Source: Tenuifilaceae bacterium CYCD
GTDB lineage: Bacteria > Bacteroidota > Bacteroidia > Bacteroidales > Tenuifilaceae
Direction: 5' to 3'
Length of the DNA: 64,000 bases
Assembly: GCA_036322835.1 (NCBI GenBank)
Contig: AP027304.1
Span: 2,418,001-2,482,000 of the forward strand
Below are positions 1-11,420 of this stretch, piece by piece. A program made the position numbers and the translations under genes. How positions within the stretch are numbered: position 1 is the stretch's first letter; every line of letters starts with the position of its first letter. Under the pieces are notes generated by a model that was not told the origin of the DNA, did not search any database, and saw only the letters and a list, made by a program, of their open reading frames with translations.

Positions 1-1067
<1,067 letters not shown>

Positions 1068-1218
1068 GGGGCCCAGGGGCCCGCGCGGCTTGCCGCTGAC
1101 TTGTGGAGAATCGGTACCGTTGTCGTTAGGGGATGGCAAAGGAAGTGATGAGGAGATGGAAGGTCCTGGACCGGACGTCCCGGGGCCGGCGCAGGCCGGT
1201 GTGGCGGACGGGAGGCAG

Positions 1219-1292
1219 AGTCCCGTAGCTCAGTTGGTTAGAGCGCTACACTGATAATGTAGAGGTCCGCGGTTCAACTCCGCGCGGGACTA
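1219..1292 (+). tRNA. tRNA-Ile (GAT anticodon)
   Basis: A full cloverleaf is visible. The 7-bp acceptor stem AGTCCCG/CGGGACT pairs perfectly, the D arm is GCTC...GAGC, the anticodon loop is CTGATAA with a CTACA/TGTAG stem, and the T arm is CGCGG/CCGCG around TTCAACT. The discriminator base is A and no CCA is encoded. It lies in the 16S-23S spacer, the usual place for tRNA-Ile in this operon type. Confidence 0.97.
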
Positions 1293-1298
1293 CGGAAC

Positions 1299-1372
1299 GG
1301 GGGATTAGCTCAGTTGGCTAGAGCACCTGCTTTGCAAGCAGGGGGTCATCGGTTCGACTCCGATATTCTCCA
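1299..1372 (+). tRNA. tRNA-Ala (TGC anticodon)
   Basis: The acceptor stem GGGGGAT pairs with ATTCTCC, with G-U wobbles. The anticodon loop is TTTGCAA with a CCTGC/GCAGG stem, and the T arm is ATCGG/CCGAT around TTCGACT. It follows tRNA-Ile after 6 bases. CCA is not encoded. This is the second tRNA of the rRNA spacer. Confidence 0.97.
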
Positions 1373-1389
1373 CAGGCCGAAAGGCGGAA

Positions 1390-1399
1390 GTTCTTTGAC
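1390..1399 (+). promoter_or_regulatory. boxA-like element in the 16S-23S spacer
   Basis: GTTCTTTGAC lies between tRNA-Ala and 23S. In many bacteria an NusB/S10-binding boxA sits in this position and supports rRNA antitermination. Bacteroidetes spacers commonly carry a similar TTCTTTGAC string. The assignment rests on position and rough consensus only. Confidence 0.4.
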
Positions 1400-1514
1400 G
1401 TGGTGGCAAGCGAGTAATACAGACAATGAAGTAGAATCGAGAGAAGCTATTAATTAAGCGAGAGCACAGGATAGTACTGGCGCGGGCGCGGGCGGAAGCC
1501 GGGCGACGCGCCGG

Positions 1515-4330
<2,816 letters not shown>

Positions 4331-4407
4331 CGGCACGAGCCGGGCTTTCGCGAACGCTCGCACGCCACCACGTAGAATACTATCCCCCAGGAATGGGGGC
4401 ACGATTT

Positions 4408-4515
4408 TGGGCGGCTACGGCGGCGGGGGACACCCCTTCCCATCCCGAACAGGGCCGTTAAGCCCGCCAGCGCCGATGGTACTGCGTCACAGCGGGAGAG
4501 TAGGTCGCCGCCCCA
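4408..4515 (+). rRNA. rrf: 5S ribosomal RNA
   Basis: The terminal helix GGGCGGC (4409-4415) pairs with GCCGCCC (4507-4513). Between them are the conserved CCCATCCCGAACAGGGCCGTTAAG and GCGCCGATGGTACTGC segments of bacterial 5S, and GAGAGTAGGTCGCC near the end. It follows 23S by about 80 bases. The length of about 108 nt is at the short end of the family. Confidence 0.95.
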
Positions 4516-4520
4516 CCTTC

Positions 4521-4552
4521 GCCCCGGAGAGCAATCCCCGGGGCTTTTTTTT
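4521..4552 (+). terminator. Rho-independent terminator of the rRNA operon
   Basis: The GCCCCGG / CCGGGGC hairpin is followed by eight T. It starts 6 bases after 5S, so it closes the rRNA operon. Confidence 0.92.
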
Positions 4553-4875
4553 GTTCGCTATCATGGCTTTCTTATGGATGGGCAGTCCCCGTTGCGCCGG
4601 TGCGGTGTGGCGGGGTTTATCTTTTATTGTACCTCAAAGTAGGTTATCTGTCACGATTAGGCTATTGCCATGATGGAACGTGATGTGAAAGTGGGCTTAT
4701 AGGGGTTATCGGGCTGTTAGCCGTTTGGCATGCTTACATCTTTGTTGATCTCGCTAATTAGTATCAGGTTGAGCCATTGGTGACTTTGGTGCATTTGCAC
4801 AAGGCGTTTTAAGTATATTTGCACGAGTATGCGCTGAATGTATAGGCTGGCGTTCTAATACTGCCCATCCTGATA
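4553..4875. other. Intergenic region with no recognised gene
   Basis: This 323-base stretch lies between the rRNA terminator and the 3' end of the PsiE-family gene. An open frame that enters it from the rRNA (4314-4673) is an artefact of GC-rich rRNA sequence. I see no RNA gene, repeat or promoter match here. Confidence 0.5.
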
Positions 4876-5319
4876 TTAATGTGTAGCCTCGTCGCTTTTG
4901 GATTTACATTTGCTTTGTTTTTTGTAGCATATTTTTATTACCCAGTACGTTGCAGCTAGCGCTAGTAGCATTAATGCTAAGGCTATTAATTCCATGTAAC
5001 CTATGGATGATATTTCCCATACTATTACTTTGCGCGATATGGCTATTATGGCAACAAGTACAACGATTTCAACATGGACCATTTCCTCCTTGAGAAATGC
5101 TTTTACGGCTTCAAGTAATTCAACACCAATTAGTATGGTAAGGAATAGTCCAATTAATTGAGTAAACTGGGTTTTTATAAATTCAGTGAGTGAGTTATCT
5201 GTTATGCCGTTGTATAGTTGTATGATCACATCGAGTATTGCCACAACTAGTAGTATAGATATTATTATCAGCAAAAAGTAAATTATGCTTTTTTGAAGAA
5301 TATTAAGGTAACGTTGCAT
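4876..5319 (-). CDS. PsiE-family (phosphate-starvation-inducible E-like) membrane protein
   Basis: The protein is 147 residues with about four membrane segments, roughly at 12-34, 53-75, 84-100 and 108-130. The central signature EAVKAFLKEE...VHVEIVVLVAIIAISRKVIVWE matches the PsiE family, whose molecular function is unknown; in E. coli psiE responds to phosphate and carbon state. The C-terminus is a short lysine-rich cytoplasmic tail. The gene stands alone behind its own -7 box (5354-5361) and ends in the quiet region after the rRNA operon. The ATG start is unambiguous. The family call is fairly sure; the role here is unknown. Confidence 0.8.
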   Translation of the reverse strand: MQRYLNILQKSIIYFLLIIISILLVVAILDVIIQLYNGITDNSLTEFIKTQFTQLIGLFLTILIGVELLEAVKAFLKEEMVHVEIVVLVAIIAISRKVIVWEISSIGYMELIALALMLLALAATYWVIKICYKKQSKCKSKSDEATH

Positions 5320-5353
5320 TGGGTTAGTTTTTTATAATTACCTGCCTGTAATA

Positions 5354-5361
5354 CAAAGTTA
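5354..5361 (-). promoter_or_regulatory. Bacteroidetes -7 box (TAACTTTG) for the PsiE-family gene
   Basis: The minus strand reads TAACTTTG, an exact TAnnTTTG match, ending 34 bases before the start codon at 5319. It lies between the terminator of the upstream gene and the coding start. The -33 element was not identified with confidence. Confidence 0.55.
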
Positions 5362-5378
5362 TTATAAAAATGTTCAAT

Positions 5379-5405
5379 AAAAAAGGAGACTTGATGTCTC
5401 CTTTT
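5379..5405 (-). terminator. Terminator of the acyl-CoA synthetase gene
   Basis: A 10-bp stem AAAAGGAGAC / GTCTCCTTTT with a 5-base loop begins 7 bases beyond the stop codon at 5412. On the minus strand the hairpin runs into a T-rich tail. Confidence 0.85.
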
Positions 5406-5411
5406 GTCGAA

Positions 5412-7319
5412 TTAAATATTTAAGAGCTGCAGTACCGATTTGATGTTGGGCTGATTGTGTATGTTCTTACCTTCAGGGGTGTAGAGTAAATCTAATCGAT
5501 CCTTGTATTTTGTTTCAACTTTACCTCTTACTACCTTCATGGTGCTGTTTATTAGTCCATTCTGCTCACTAAACCCTTCATCGAGAATTGCAAATGTTGA
5601 AGGAAGCCATCGGTCGGGGAACATATCACCAAATTCTCCACCAGGTTTAAATTTTGAGATTTCTTGGTTGATTATGTTGATGACTTCTTTTGCTGCTTCG
5701 TGTGAGTCTATAGTTACCCCTTTTTCATTTAGCACTCTTTTAAGGGCATCCTTCGAAGGAACAACCAGAGCCGACGTGTATGGATTTTGATTGTTGTATA
5801 GAACCACATTCTCAATAAACCTTGAATGTTGAACCAATGATTCTTCAATTCCTTCGGGACTGTACTTTTCACCATCGCTTGCTATCAGCAAACTTTTAAA
5901 TCGACCCAAAACGTAAAGGAAACCATCCTTATCCATGTAGCCCATGTCTCCGGTGTGCAACCAGCCGTTTCGGATTGTTTCAGCAGTTGCCTTTTCGTTT
6001 TTCCAGTAGCCCACCATCACGTTTTCGCCTTTAATTACAATCTCGCCTTTTTGGCCAATAGGCAGTTCATTCCCGTTATCATCGCAAATTTTGAGATCCA
6101 TAAATTTCACCAAATGCCCCGATGATCCTAACTTGTGTTTATGTAAGGAGTTGGAACTGATAATAGGAGTGGCCTCTGATAATCCGTATCCTTGGAACAT
6201 TGGTGCACCGATGGCATAAAAGAAGCGTTGTAGTTCGATATCGAGCAAAGCTCCACCACCAATAAAGAAATCGAGATGGCCACCGAATACCTGCCTTATC
6301 TTACTGAATAGAATTTTATCGTATATCCATATCAATGGTTTGTATAGGAAGGTGAAATTACTCCCTTTATTCCAGCCCTCCTTGTTGTATGCGTATGAAA
6401 TTTTAAGCGCGTGGTTGAAAAGTTTCTCTGTGAAAGTACCCTTGGCTTTAATTCCTGACTCGATGTTTTTTTTGAAATTTTTTGCTAGAGCAGGTACGCT
6501 AAGTAATAGGGTGGGCTGAATTTCTTTGATGTTTATAGGAATGTTTTTTAAGGTATCCATTGGGTTACGTCCTACCTGAACCGTTGCAATACTTGCACCC
6601 ATTGCCATAAAGGAGTATATGCCCGCAACGTGCGCAAAGCAGTGATCGAGCGGAAGAATTAGTAATGTTCTATAGTATTCTGGAATATCCATCAACGTTA
6701 ATGCTTGCTCAACATTGGCGGTGTAGTTTCTGTGTGATAGAATTATTCCTTTAGGATCGGCTGTGGTTCCTGATGTGTAGCTGATGTTTGCATAATCCGA
6801 TGGCTTGACGTTTTTGGAGATTTCCTCCACTTCGTCAGGGTTTTGCTTTAGGTATTCCTCTCCGCGTTTAATCACATCGCCAATAAACATATCATTATCA
6901 CCATAGCTGCTCTGTGGGTCAAGGAAGATAACCCGTTTTACAGTGGGCAGTTTATCCCTGATTTTTTCAATTTTTGAAGCCTGATTACCCGATACTATTA
7001 TTGTATTTGACTCGGAATGATCTATTCTGAAGACTAAGTCATTCCCATCGAGTTTTATGGATAGCGGAACATTTACTGCCCCAGTGTAAAGTATTGCTAA
7101 TTCCCCAATGACCCAGTGTTTACGCCCCTCGCTCAGCAGTGCTATTTTATCATCTTTTTTTATACCTATACTTAAAAGTCCTGCCGCTAACTCGTAAACC
7201 TCGGCATGTGTTTCTTTATAGGTTGTAGGCTCAAACTTATCGGTGAGTTTTTCCCAGATGTAAGTGTTGTTGGGATACTTCTTAACGCTTTCTTCGAATA
7301 AGTTGATAATTGTTTTCAT
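5412..7319 (-). CDS. Long-chain acyl-CoA synthetase (AMP-forming)
   Basis: The 635-residue enzyme of the ANL superfamily activates fatty acids to acyl-CoA through an acyl-adenylate. The AMP-binding motif YTSGTTADPKG, the GYGLSEATP motif, the hinge region GWLHTGDMGYMDKDGFLYVLGR and the C-terminal lysine region (SDGEKYSPEGIEE) are all present in order. I chose the ATG at 7319 (MKTIINLFEESVKKYP). The upstream in-frame codons back to a TTG at 7361 run into a palindromic operator candidate and do not look coding. It is probably monocistronic, with a terminator directly after it. FadD-like activity for degradation or for recycling membrane fatty acids is the family expectation; chain-length preference cannot be read from the sequence. 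Confidence 0.93.
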   Translation of the reverse strand: MKTIINLFEESVKKYPNNTYIWEKLTDKFEPTTYKETHAEVYELAAGLLSIGIKKDDKIALLSEGRKHWVIGELAILYTGAVNVPLSIKLDGNDLVFRIDHSESNTIIVSGNQASKIEKIRDKLPTVKRVIFLDPQSSYGDNDMFIGDVIKRGEEYLKQNPDEVEEISKNVKPSDYANISYTSGTTADPKGIILSHRNYTANVEQALTLMDIPEYYRTLLILPLDHCFAHVAGIYSFMAMGASIATVQVGRNPMDTLKNIPINIKEIQPTLLLSVPALAKNFKKNIESGIKAKGTFTEKLFNHALKISYAYNKEGWNKGSNFTFLYKPLIWIYDKILFSKIRQVFGGHLDFFIGGGALLDIELQRFFYAIGAPMFQGYGLSEATPIISSNSLHKHKLGSSGHLVKFMDLKICDDNGNELPIGQKGEIVIKGENVMVGYWKNEKATAETIRNGWLHTGDMGYMDKDGFLYVLGRFKSLLIASDGEKYSPEGIEESLVQHSRFIENVVLYNNQNPYTSALVVPSKDALKRVLNEKGVTIDSHEAAKEVINIINQEISKFKPGGEFGDMFPDRWLPSTFAILDEGFSEQNGLINSTMKVVRGKVETKYKDRLDLLYTPEGKNIHNQPNIKSVLQLLNI

Positions 7320-7353
7320 AGTTTCATTTTTAGTGTACCATAAAAATTCTATA

Positions 7354-7370
7354 ATTGACAAGTTGTCAAT
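7354..7370. promoter_or_regulatory. Perfect 17-bp palindrome, operator candidate upstream of acyl-CoA synthetase
   Basis: The arms ATTGACAA and TTGTCAAT flank a single central G. It ends 34 bases before the acyl-CoA synthetase start, where a repressor site would be expected. Dimeric TetR/FadR-type regulators commonly bind sites of this size in fatty-acid genes. No regulator gene is adjacent, so the binding protein is unknown. Confidence 0.5.
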
Positions 7371-7484
7371 ATCAAAGCAGTTATTGGTTAAATAGGATGT
7401 CCACCTAGCGCAAATCTATTAAAATATTCAGAATGAGAATACAATTTGCCTTTGAATATTGATAGTTGACGGTTTATTTCCCAT

Positions 7485-7492
7485 TATATTTG
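7485..7492 (+). promoter_or_regulatory. Bacteroidetes -7 box (TATATTTG) for the radical SAM gene
   Basis: This is an exact TAnnTTTG match. The implied transcript would start near 7499, downstream of the TTG at 7466, so it argues for a coding start at or after the GTG at 7511. Confidence 0.5.
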
Positions 7493-7510
7493 CTGCAAAA
7501 TACAATAAAG

Positions 7511-8425
7511 GTGAGCGATTTTGATTTGAGCAATTGTATGCTGTGTCCGCATAAATGTGGCGTAAATAGATTTGATGAGACTGGATTCTGTGGTACATCG
7601 TCCCAACCGGTTGTCTCATCAATATTTTTGCATAAGGGCGAGGAACCCATGCTTTCTGGTAGCAAAGGGGTTTGCAATGTATTTTTTGCGCATTGCAATT
7701 TGCAGTGCATTTACTGCCAGAATCATCAGATAAGTCGAAACAATATAAATAATCAGAGTTGTATAAAATCTGTTGATGATGTTGTGGATACTATTATTCC
7801 CTATCTAGATGAGGGAATACGTATGCTTGGCTTTGTGTCTCCTAGTCATCAGGTTTCTCAGATGGTTGACATTATTGATGGCCTGCGACGTAAAGGGTAT
7901 GCGCCTACGGTTATCTATAATACCAATTGCTATGATAGTGTTGATACCTTAAAGTCTCTGGAAGATACAGTGAATATATATCTTCCAGATTTTAAGTACA
8001 TAAACAATTTGCTTGCACTTAAATATTCTGGGGTTGATGACTATTTTGAAGTGGCAACGCTTGCGTTACGTGAAATGTATAGACAGAAAGGAACTTCATT
8101 ACTACTGGGTGACGATGAACTTGTAGAGTCCGGCTTAATTATCAGGCATTTGGTATTGCCCGGCTATGAGAATGAAAGTATCAAGTTATTGAGGTTCTTA
8201 TCCGATGAGTTTTCTCCTCGTTTGTATGTGTCCTTGATGTCGCAGTACTTTCCTCCTTCCGGGTTGAACATCGAAAGACCCTTGGATCGAATTTTAAAAC
8301 CAACGGAATACCAAAAGGTGCTGGATGTAATGGATGGGATTGGGTTTAGAGGATGTGTGCAGGCATTAGATAGCCATAATCATTATCAACCCGATTTTTC
8401 ATCCGATAATCCCTTTACCCCATAA
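7511..8425 (+). CDS. Radical SAM protein, PflA-like (COG1313 type)
   Basis: The product is 304 residues from the GTG chosen here. An N-terminal cysteine motif CMLCPHKCGVNR...GFCG is followed by the radical SAM cluster motif CNLQCIYC (CxxxCxxC), and a TIM-barrel-like body extends to about residue 290. It resembles proteins annotated as putative pyruvate formate-lyase activating enzymes, but no glycyl-radical enzyme gene is adjacent, so the substrate is unknown. The start is uncertain: TTG 7466, GTG 7511 and TTG 7526 are in frame. The ATG at 7538 would remove the first conserved cysteine. The -7 box at 7485-7492 favours 7511. The gene is transcribed divergently from the acyl-CoA synthetase. Confidence 0.85.
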   Translation: MSDFDLSNCMLCPHKCGVNRFDETGFCGTSSQPVVSSIFLHKGEEPMLSGSKGVCNVFFAHCNLQCIYCQNHQISRNNINNQSCIKSVDDVVDTIIPYLDEGIRMLGFVSPSHQVSQMVDIIDGLRRKGYAPTVIYNTNCYDSVDTLKSLEDTVNIYLPDFKYINNLLALKYSGVDDYFEVATLALREMYRQKGTSLLLGDDELVESGLIIRHLVLPGYENESIKLLRFLSDEFSPRLYVSLMSQYFPPSGLNIERPLDRILKPTEYQKVLDVMDGIGFRGCVQALDSHNHYQPDFSSDNPFTP

Positions 8426-8625
8426 TTTTTATAAACGATTGATAGAATGTTGATTCTGCTCTAATATCCAGATAATCATTAAAATAAATATTGCTTTAGT
8501 GGTTATGGTTGCTGTTATTTGTTGACATATAGCAATATAAATAGCGTATAGGCTTGCTTTTTATTGAAAAGATTTATTAAATTGCGTTGAAATGACTGTT
8601 TTACCCTTAACTAAACTAACTAACA

Positions 8626-9084
8626 ATGAAGAAAATTTTTATTCTAATAACACTGTTGGCCTTTATAGGTTCTAGTTGTAAGTTTCTGCCAAGTTATAAG
8701 AAAAAACAAGCCGCCATTGAAGCCGCAAAGCAAAAGGCAAAGCAGGATAGCATTCAAAATGCAAAGGCTCTTGAGGCTGAGCAATTACGTTTAGCGCAGG
8801 AACAGGCTCGTCAGGATTCAATTGCAAAGGTGCAAGAGTATGAGGCTAAATTCCGTTTCCACGTTATAATTGGAAGTTTCAAAGTTCCATCGAATGCTTC
8901 GGGCTGGGAGCAACAGGTTCATGGCATGGGCTATAGTAATACAAAGATACTTCATGCGAAGAATGGTTTCGATTTAGTATCTATTGCCGCTTACGATACC
9001 TATAGTAAAGCATTCAATGAAATCGAACGAATTAATGCTGACAAGGAAGAACCCATTGAACTTTGGATTTACGAGAACATTTAA
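8626..9084 (+). CDS. SPOR-domain lipoprotein
   Basis: The protein has 152 residues. A lipoprotein signal ends in GSSC (Cys18). It is followed by an Ala/Lys/Gln-rich, probably helical linker (about 25-75, with repeated QDSI motifs) and a C-terminal SPOR-like domain (about 78-150: FHVIIGSFKVPSNASGWEQQ...). SPOR domains bind denuded peptidoglycan glycans, often at division sites. The protein is therefore expected to be outer-membrane anchored with a wall-binding head. It stands alone between a 200-base upstream region and its own terminator. Confidence 0.82.
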   Translation: MKKIFILITLLAFIGSSCKFLPSYKKKQAAIEAAKQKAKQDSIQNAKALEAEQLRLAQEQARQDSIAKVQEYEAKFRFHVIIGSFKVPSNASGWEQQVHGMGYSNTKILHAKNGFDLVSIAAYDTYSKAFNEIERINADKEEPIELWIYENI

Positions 9085-9098
9085 TGTGAAATATTGAT

Positions 9099-9146
9099 GA
9101 AAATGGCGAGTTGTCGAATTTCGATAGCTCGCCATTTTCATTTTTT
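9099..9146 (+). terminator. Rho-independent terminator after the SPOR lipoprotein
   Basis: A perfect 12-bp stem GAAAATGGCGAG / CTCGCCATTTTC with a 17-base loop is followed by a run of T. It starts 14 bases after the stop codon. Confidence 0.85.
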
Positions 9147-9239
9147 ATAATCTAGAGGATAATCATAGGAAATTTATTTTTTTTTAGTTTTATTTGCGCA
9201 CTTTGACAATCACTAATTAAAACTATAACCTAACTAAAA

Positions 9240-10637
9240 ATGGAACAAATAAGAAAAACACTTCGCGACTCTGCTGCTGCCCGATGGACTGCGCTTGCGG
9301 TAGTTGCATTTACCATGCTTTGTGGTTATTATCTCACCGATGTTATGGCTCCGCTTAAAGGGTTGTTGGAAGGTCAACTTCATTGGGATAGCTCTGAGTA
9401 TGGATTTTTCACCAGTGCTTATGGCTGGTTCAATGTATTTCTATTGATGCTACTTGTTGGCGGTATTATTCTTGATAAGATGGGAGTTCGTTTTACCGGA
9501 GTAATGGCTGCTTCAATTATGGTTGTTGGTACGGCTATTAAGTACTGGGCTGTTTCAACCCACACACTCGATGGAAATATATGGCATATTATATTCTGGG
9601 ATGTTAAGGCTCAGGTATTTATGGCTGCATTGGGCTATGCTATTTTTGGGGTTGGTGTTGAAGTTGCAGGTATTACCGTTTCAAAAATTATTGTTAAATG
9701 GTTTAAGGGCAAAGAAATGGCCTTGGCTATGGGGCTCGAAATGGCTACAGCACGTTTAGGAACTGGATTAGCAATGGCAACCTCTGTTCCTATTGCAAAA
9801 GCTTTTGGAATGACTAATGTTTCAAGACCAATTCTTGTTTGTTTGATAATGCTCTGTATTGGTTTGATGGCGTTTATCATCTATACCTTTATGGATAAGA
9901 AACTTGATGCTTCAGAAGCTGAAGTTGCTGCGGAAAATACTAACAATGAGGATGAAGCTTTCCGCCTTTCCGATATAGGTAATATTTTAACCAATAAAGG
10001 TTGGTGGTATATTGCAATTCTTTGTGTTCTTTTCTATTCTGCAGTTTTCCCATTCCTTAAGTATGCAGCCGATTTAATGGTTAATAAGTTTGGAATTTCA
10101 AATGAACTTGCGGGTATTATTCCGTCGTTGCTTCCTTTGGGAACAATATTCTTAACCCCATTCTTTGGAAATCTTTATGATAGAAAAGGAAAGGGTGCTA
10201 CAATTATGTTGATAGGTGCTGCTCTTATTATATTTGTTCATACAATGTTTTCGATACCATTCCTAAACCATTGGTTTATTGCTTTTCTACTTATCATTGT
10301 GCTCGGTATTGGTTTTTCTCTTGTTCCATCAGCAATGTGGCCTTCAGTTCCAAAGATTATCCCAGAAAACCAGTTGGGTACAGCCTATGCACTAATCTTT
10401 TTAGTTCAAAATGTTGGTTTAATGTTGGTTCCTGCTTTAATTGGATGGATTCTTGATAAATATTGCGTAACAGGACAGAGAGTTCTAGAAGGTGTAACAA
10501 TTAACACGTATAATTACACGTTACCTATGATTATTTTCACAACATTTGGTTTGTTGGCAATTGTGTTTGCCGTACTGCTAAAGGCTGAGGATAAGAAAAA
10601 AGGGTATGGCTTGGAATTGCCTAATATTAAGAAATAA
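9240..10637 (+). CDS. Major facilitator superfamily transporter, MFSD1-like
   Basis: The 465-residue protein has about twelve hydrophobic segments with a charged central loop near residues 218-245 (rich in Glu/Ala/Asn). The late motif SAMWPSVPKIIPENQLGTAYAL (about residues 363-384) and the following NVGLMLVPALIGWILD resemble the animal lysosomal MFSD1 carrier. I recall that MFSD1 exports dipeptides; carrying that substrate over here is inference. The inner-membrane location is clear. The gene is monocistronic, preceded by about 90 bases and followed by a terminator. Confidence 0.82.
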   Translation: MEQIRKTLRDSAAARWTALAVVAFTMLCGYYLTDVMAPLKGLLEGQLHWDSSEYGFFTSAYGWFNVFLLMLLVGGIILDKMGVRFTGVMAASIMVVGTAIKYWAVSTHTLDGNIWHIIFWDVKAQVFMAALGYAIFGVGVEVAGITVSKIIVKWFKGKEMALAMGLEMATARLGTGLAMATSVPIAKAFGMTNVSRPILVCLIMLCIGLMAFIIYTFMDKKLDASEAEVAAENTNNEDEAFRLSDIGNILTNKGWWYIAILCVLFYSAVFPFLKYAADLMVNKFGISNELAGIIPSLLPLGTIFLTPFFGNLYDRKGKGATIMLIGAALIIFVHTMFSIPFLNHWFIAFLLIIVLGIGFSLVPSAMWPSVPKIIPENQLGTAYALIFLVQNVGLMLVPALIGWILDKYCVTGQRVLEGVTINTYNYTLPMIIFTTFGLLAIVFAVLLKAEDKKKGYGLELPNIKK

Positions 10638-10660
10638 TCAACCTCTTCTAGGTATATTAC

Positions 10661-10687
10661 AAACGCCCTTTCATAGGGCGTTTTTTT
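10661..10687 (+). terminator. Rho-independent terminator after the MFS gene
   Basis: A 9-bp stem AAACGCCCT / AGGGCGTTT with a 5-base loop runs into seven T, 23 bases after the stop codon. Confidence 0.92.
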
Positions 10688-10755
10688 GTTTTCTGGATGT
10701 CTTGTTGTGTCCAAAATAGTCTTATATTGCAATAACGAACCAAGAATTAGGATTT

Positions 10756-11418
10756 ATGAGACTAGTTGTTTTTACTTTGCTGTTTTTAGGAGGAACTTTG
10801 TGGAATACTGTTTTATCTCAAGTTGAGAGAAATATGGATAGCCCCTGCAAGATAATCCGTTACATTACCGATATCCGAAATGTAGATGAGGATGTGAAGG
10901 AAATATCCGTAAACATGCTATTTCAGATAAATGAAAGTGGCGAGTCGGGGAACTTTAGGTATATGGTTCCAGATGCTGAGAAGGTGTTGGTTACAAATTA
11001 TTCGGTAAGAATATTTGATGGGAATGGAGAACTTATCTATAAAAACAAACGCAGGAAAGTTGCATTGAATGAACTGCAATCGTTCAATCCAAGGGCTGCT
11101 GTGTCGAAGTATCTCGATCACCCTAAACCGTTAAATATTGAGTGGGATTATAAACTAGTAGTGTACTCTCCCAAAGGTGTATTTGAGTGGCCTTCTATTA
11201 GTGGAACTTATAACCTGATTGATGAGGCTTCTTTGAGGTTGAGTTATGAAAATTCGGAGGATTTTGAATTTACCACAAACATAGAAGTTAGTTCAGATAA
11301 GGATTTAACCCTAGGAAACTATTACTATTTGTGGAGCATAAAAAAACTCACCAAAAGCAGTGGTGAGTTTAATGGCATGAATGTTACTTCGCCCTATGTC
11401 CGTTTTGTTTTTAACTAG
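10756..11418 (+). CDS. Secreted protein of unknown function
   Basis: The product is 220 residues with an N-terminal signal peptide (about 1-21, ending LSQ). The rest is predicted from its composition to be mainly beta strand, with alternating hydrophobic and polar residues and many aromatic residues. I recognise no catalytic motif. The layout (N-terminal beta domain opening with a statement such as RYITDIRNVDEDVKEISV) is loosely reminiscent of DUF3857-type domains, but this is weak. Its stop lies 2 bases from the stop of convergent purA, with no terminator between them. Confidence 0.75.
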   Translation: MRLVVFTLLFLGGTLWNTVLSQVERNMDSPCKIIRYITDIRNVDEDVKEISVNMLFQINESGESGNFRYMVPDAEKVLVTNYSVRIFDGNGELIYKNKRRKVALNELQSFNPRAAVSKYLDHPKPLNIEWDYKLVVYSPKGVFEWPSISGTYNLIDEASLRLSYENSEDFEFTTNIEVSSDKDLTLGNYYYLWSIKKLTKSSGEFNGMNVTSPYVRFVFN

Positions 11419-11420
11419 AA

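Noticed and set aside
7320-7361. N-terminal extension of the acyl-CoA synthetase to a TTG at 7361
   Set aside because: It overlaps the perfect palindrome at 7354-7370, and the added peptide is not like the family start.
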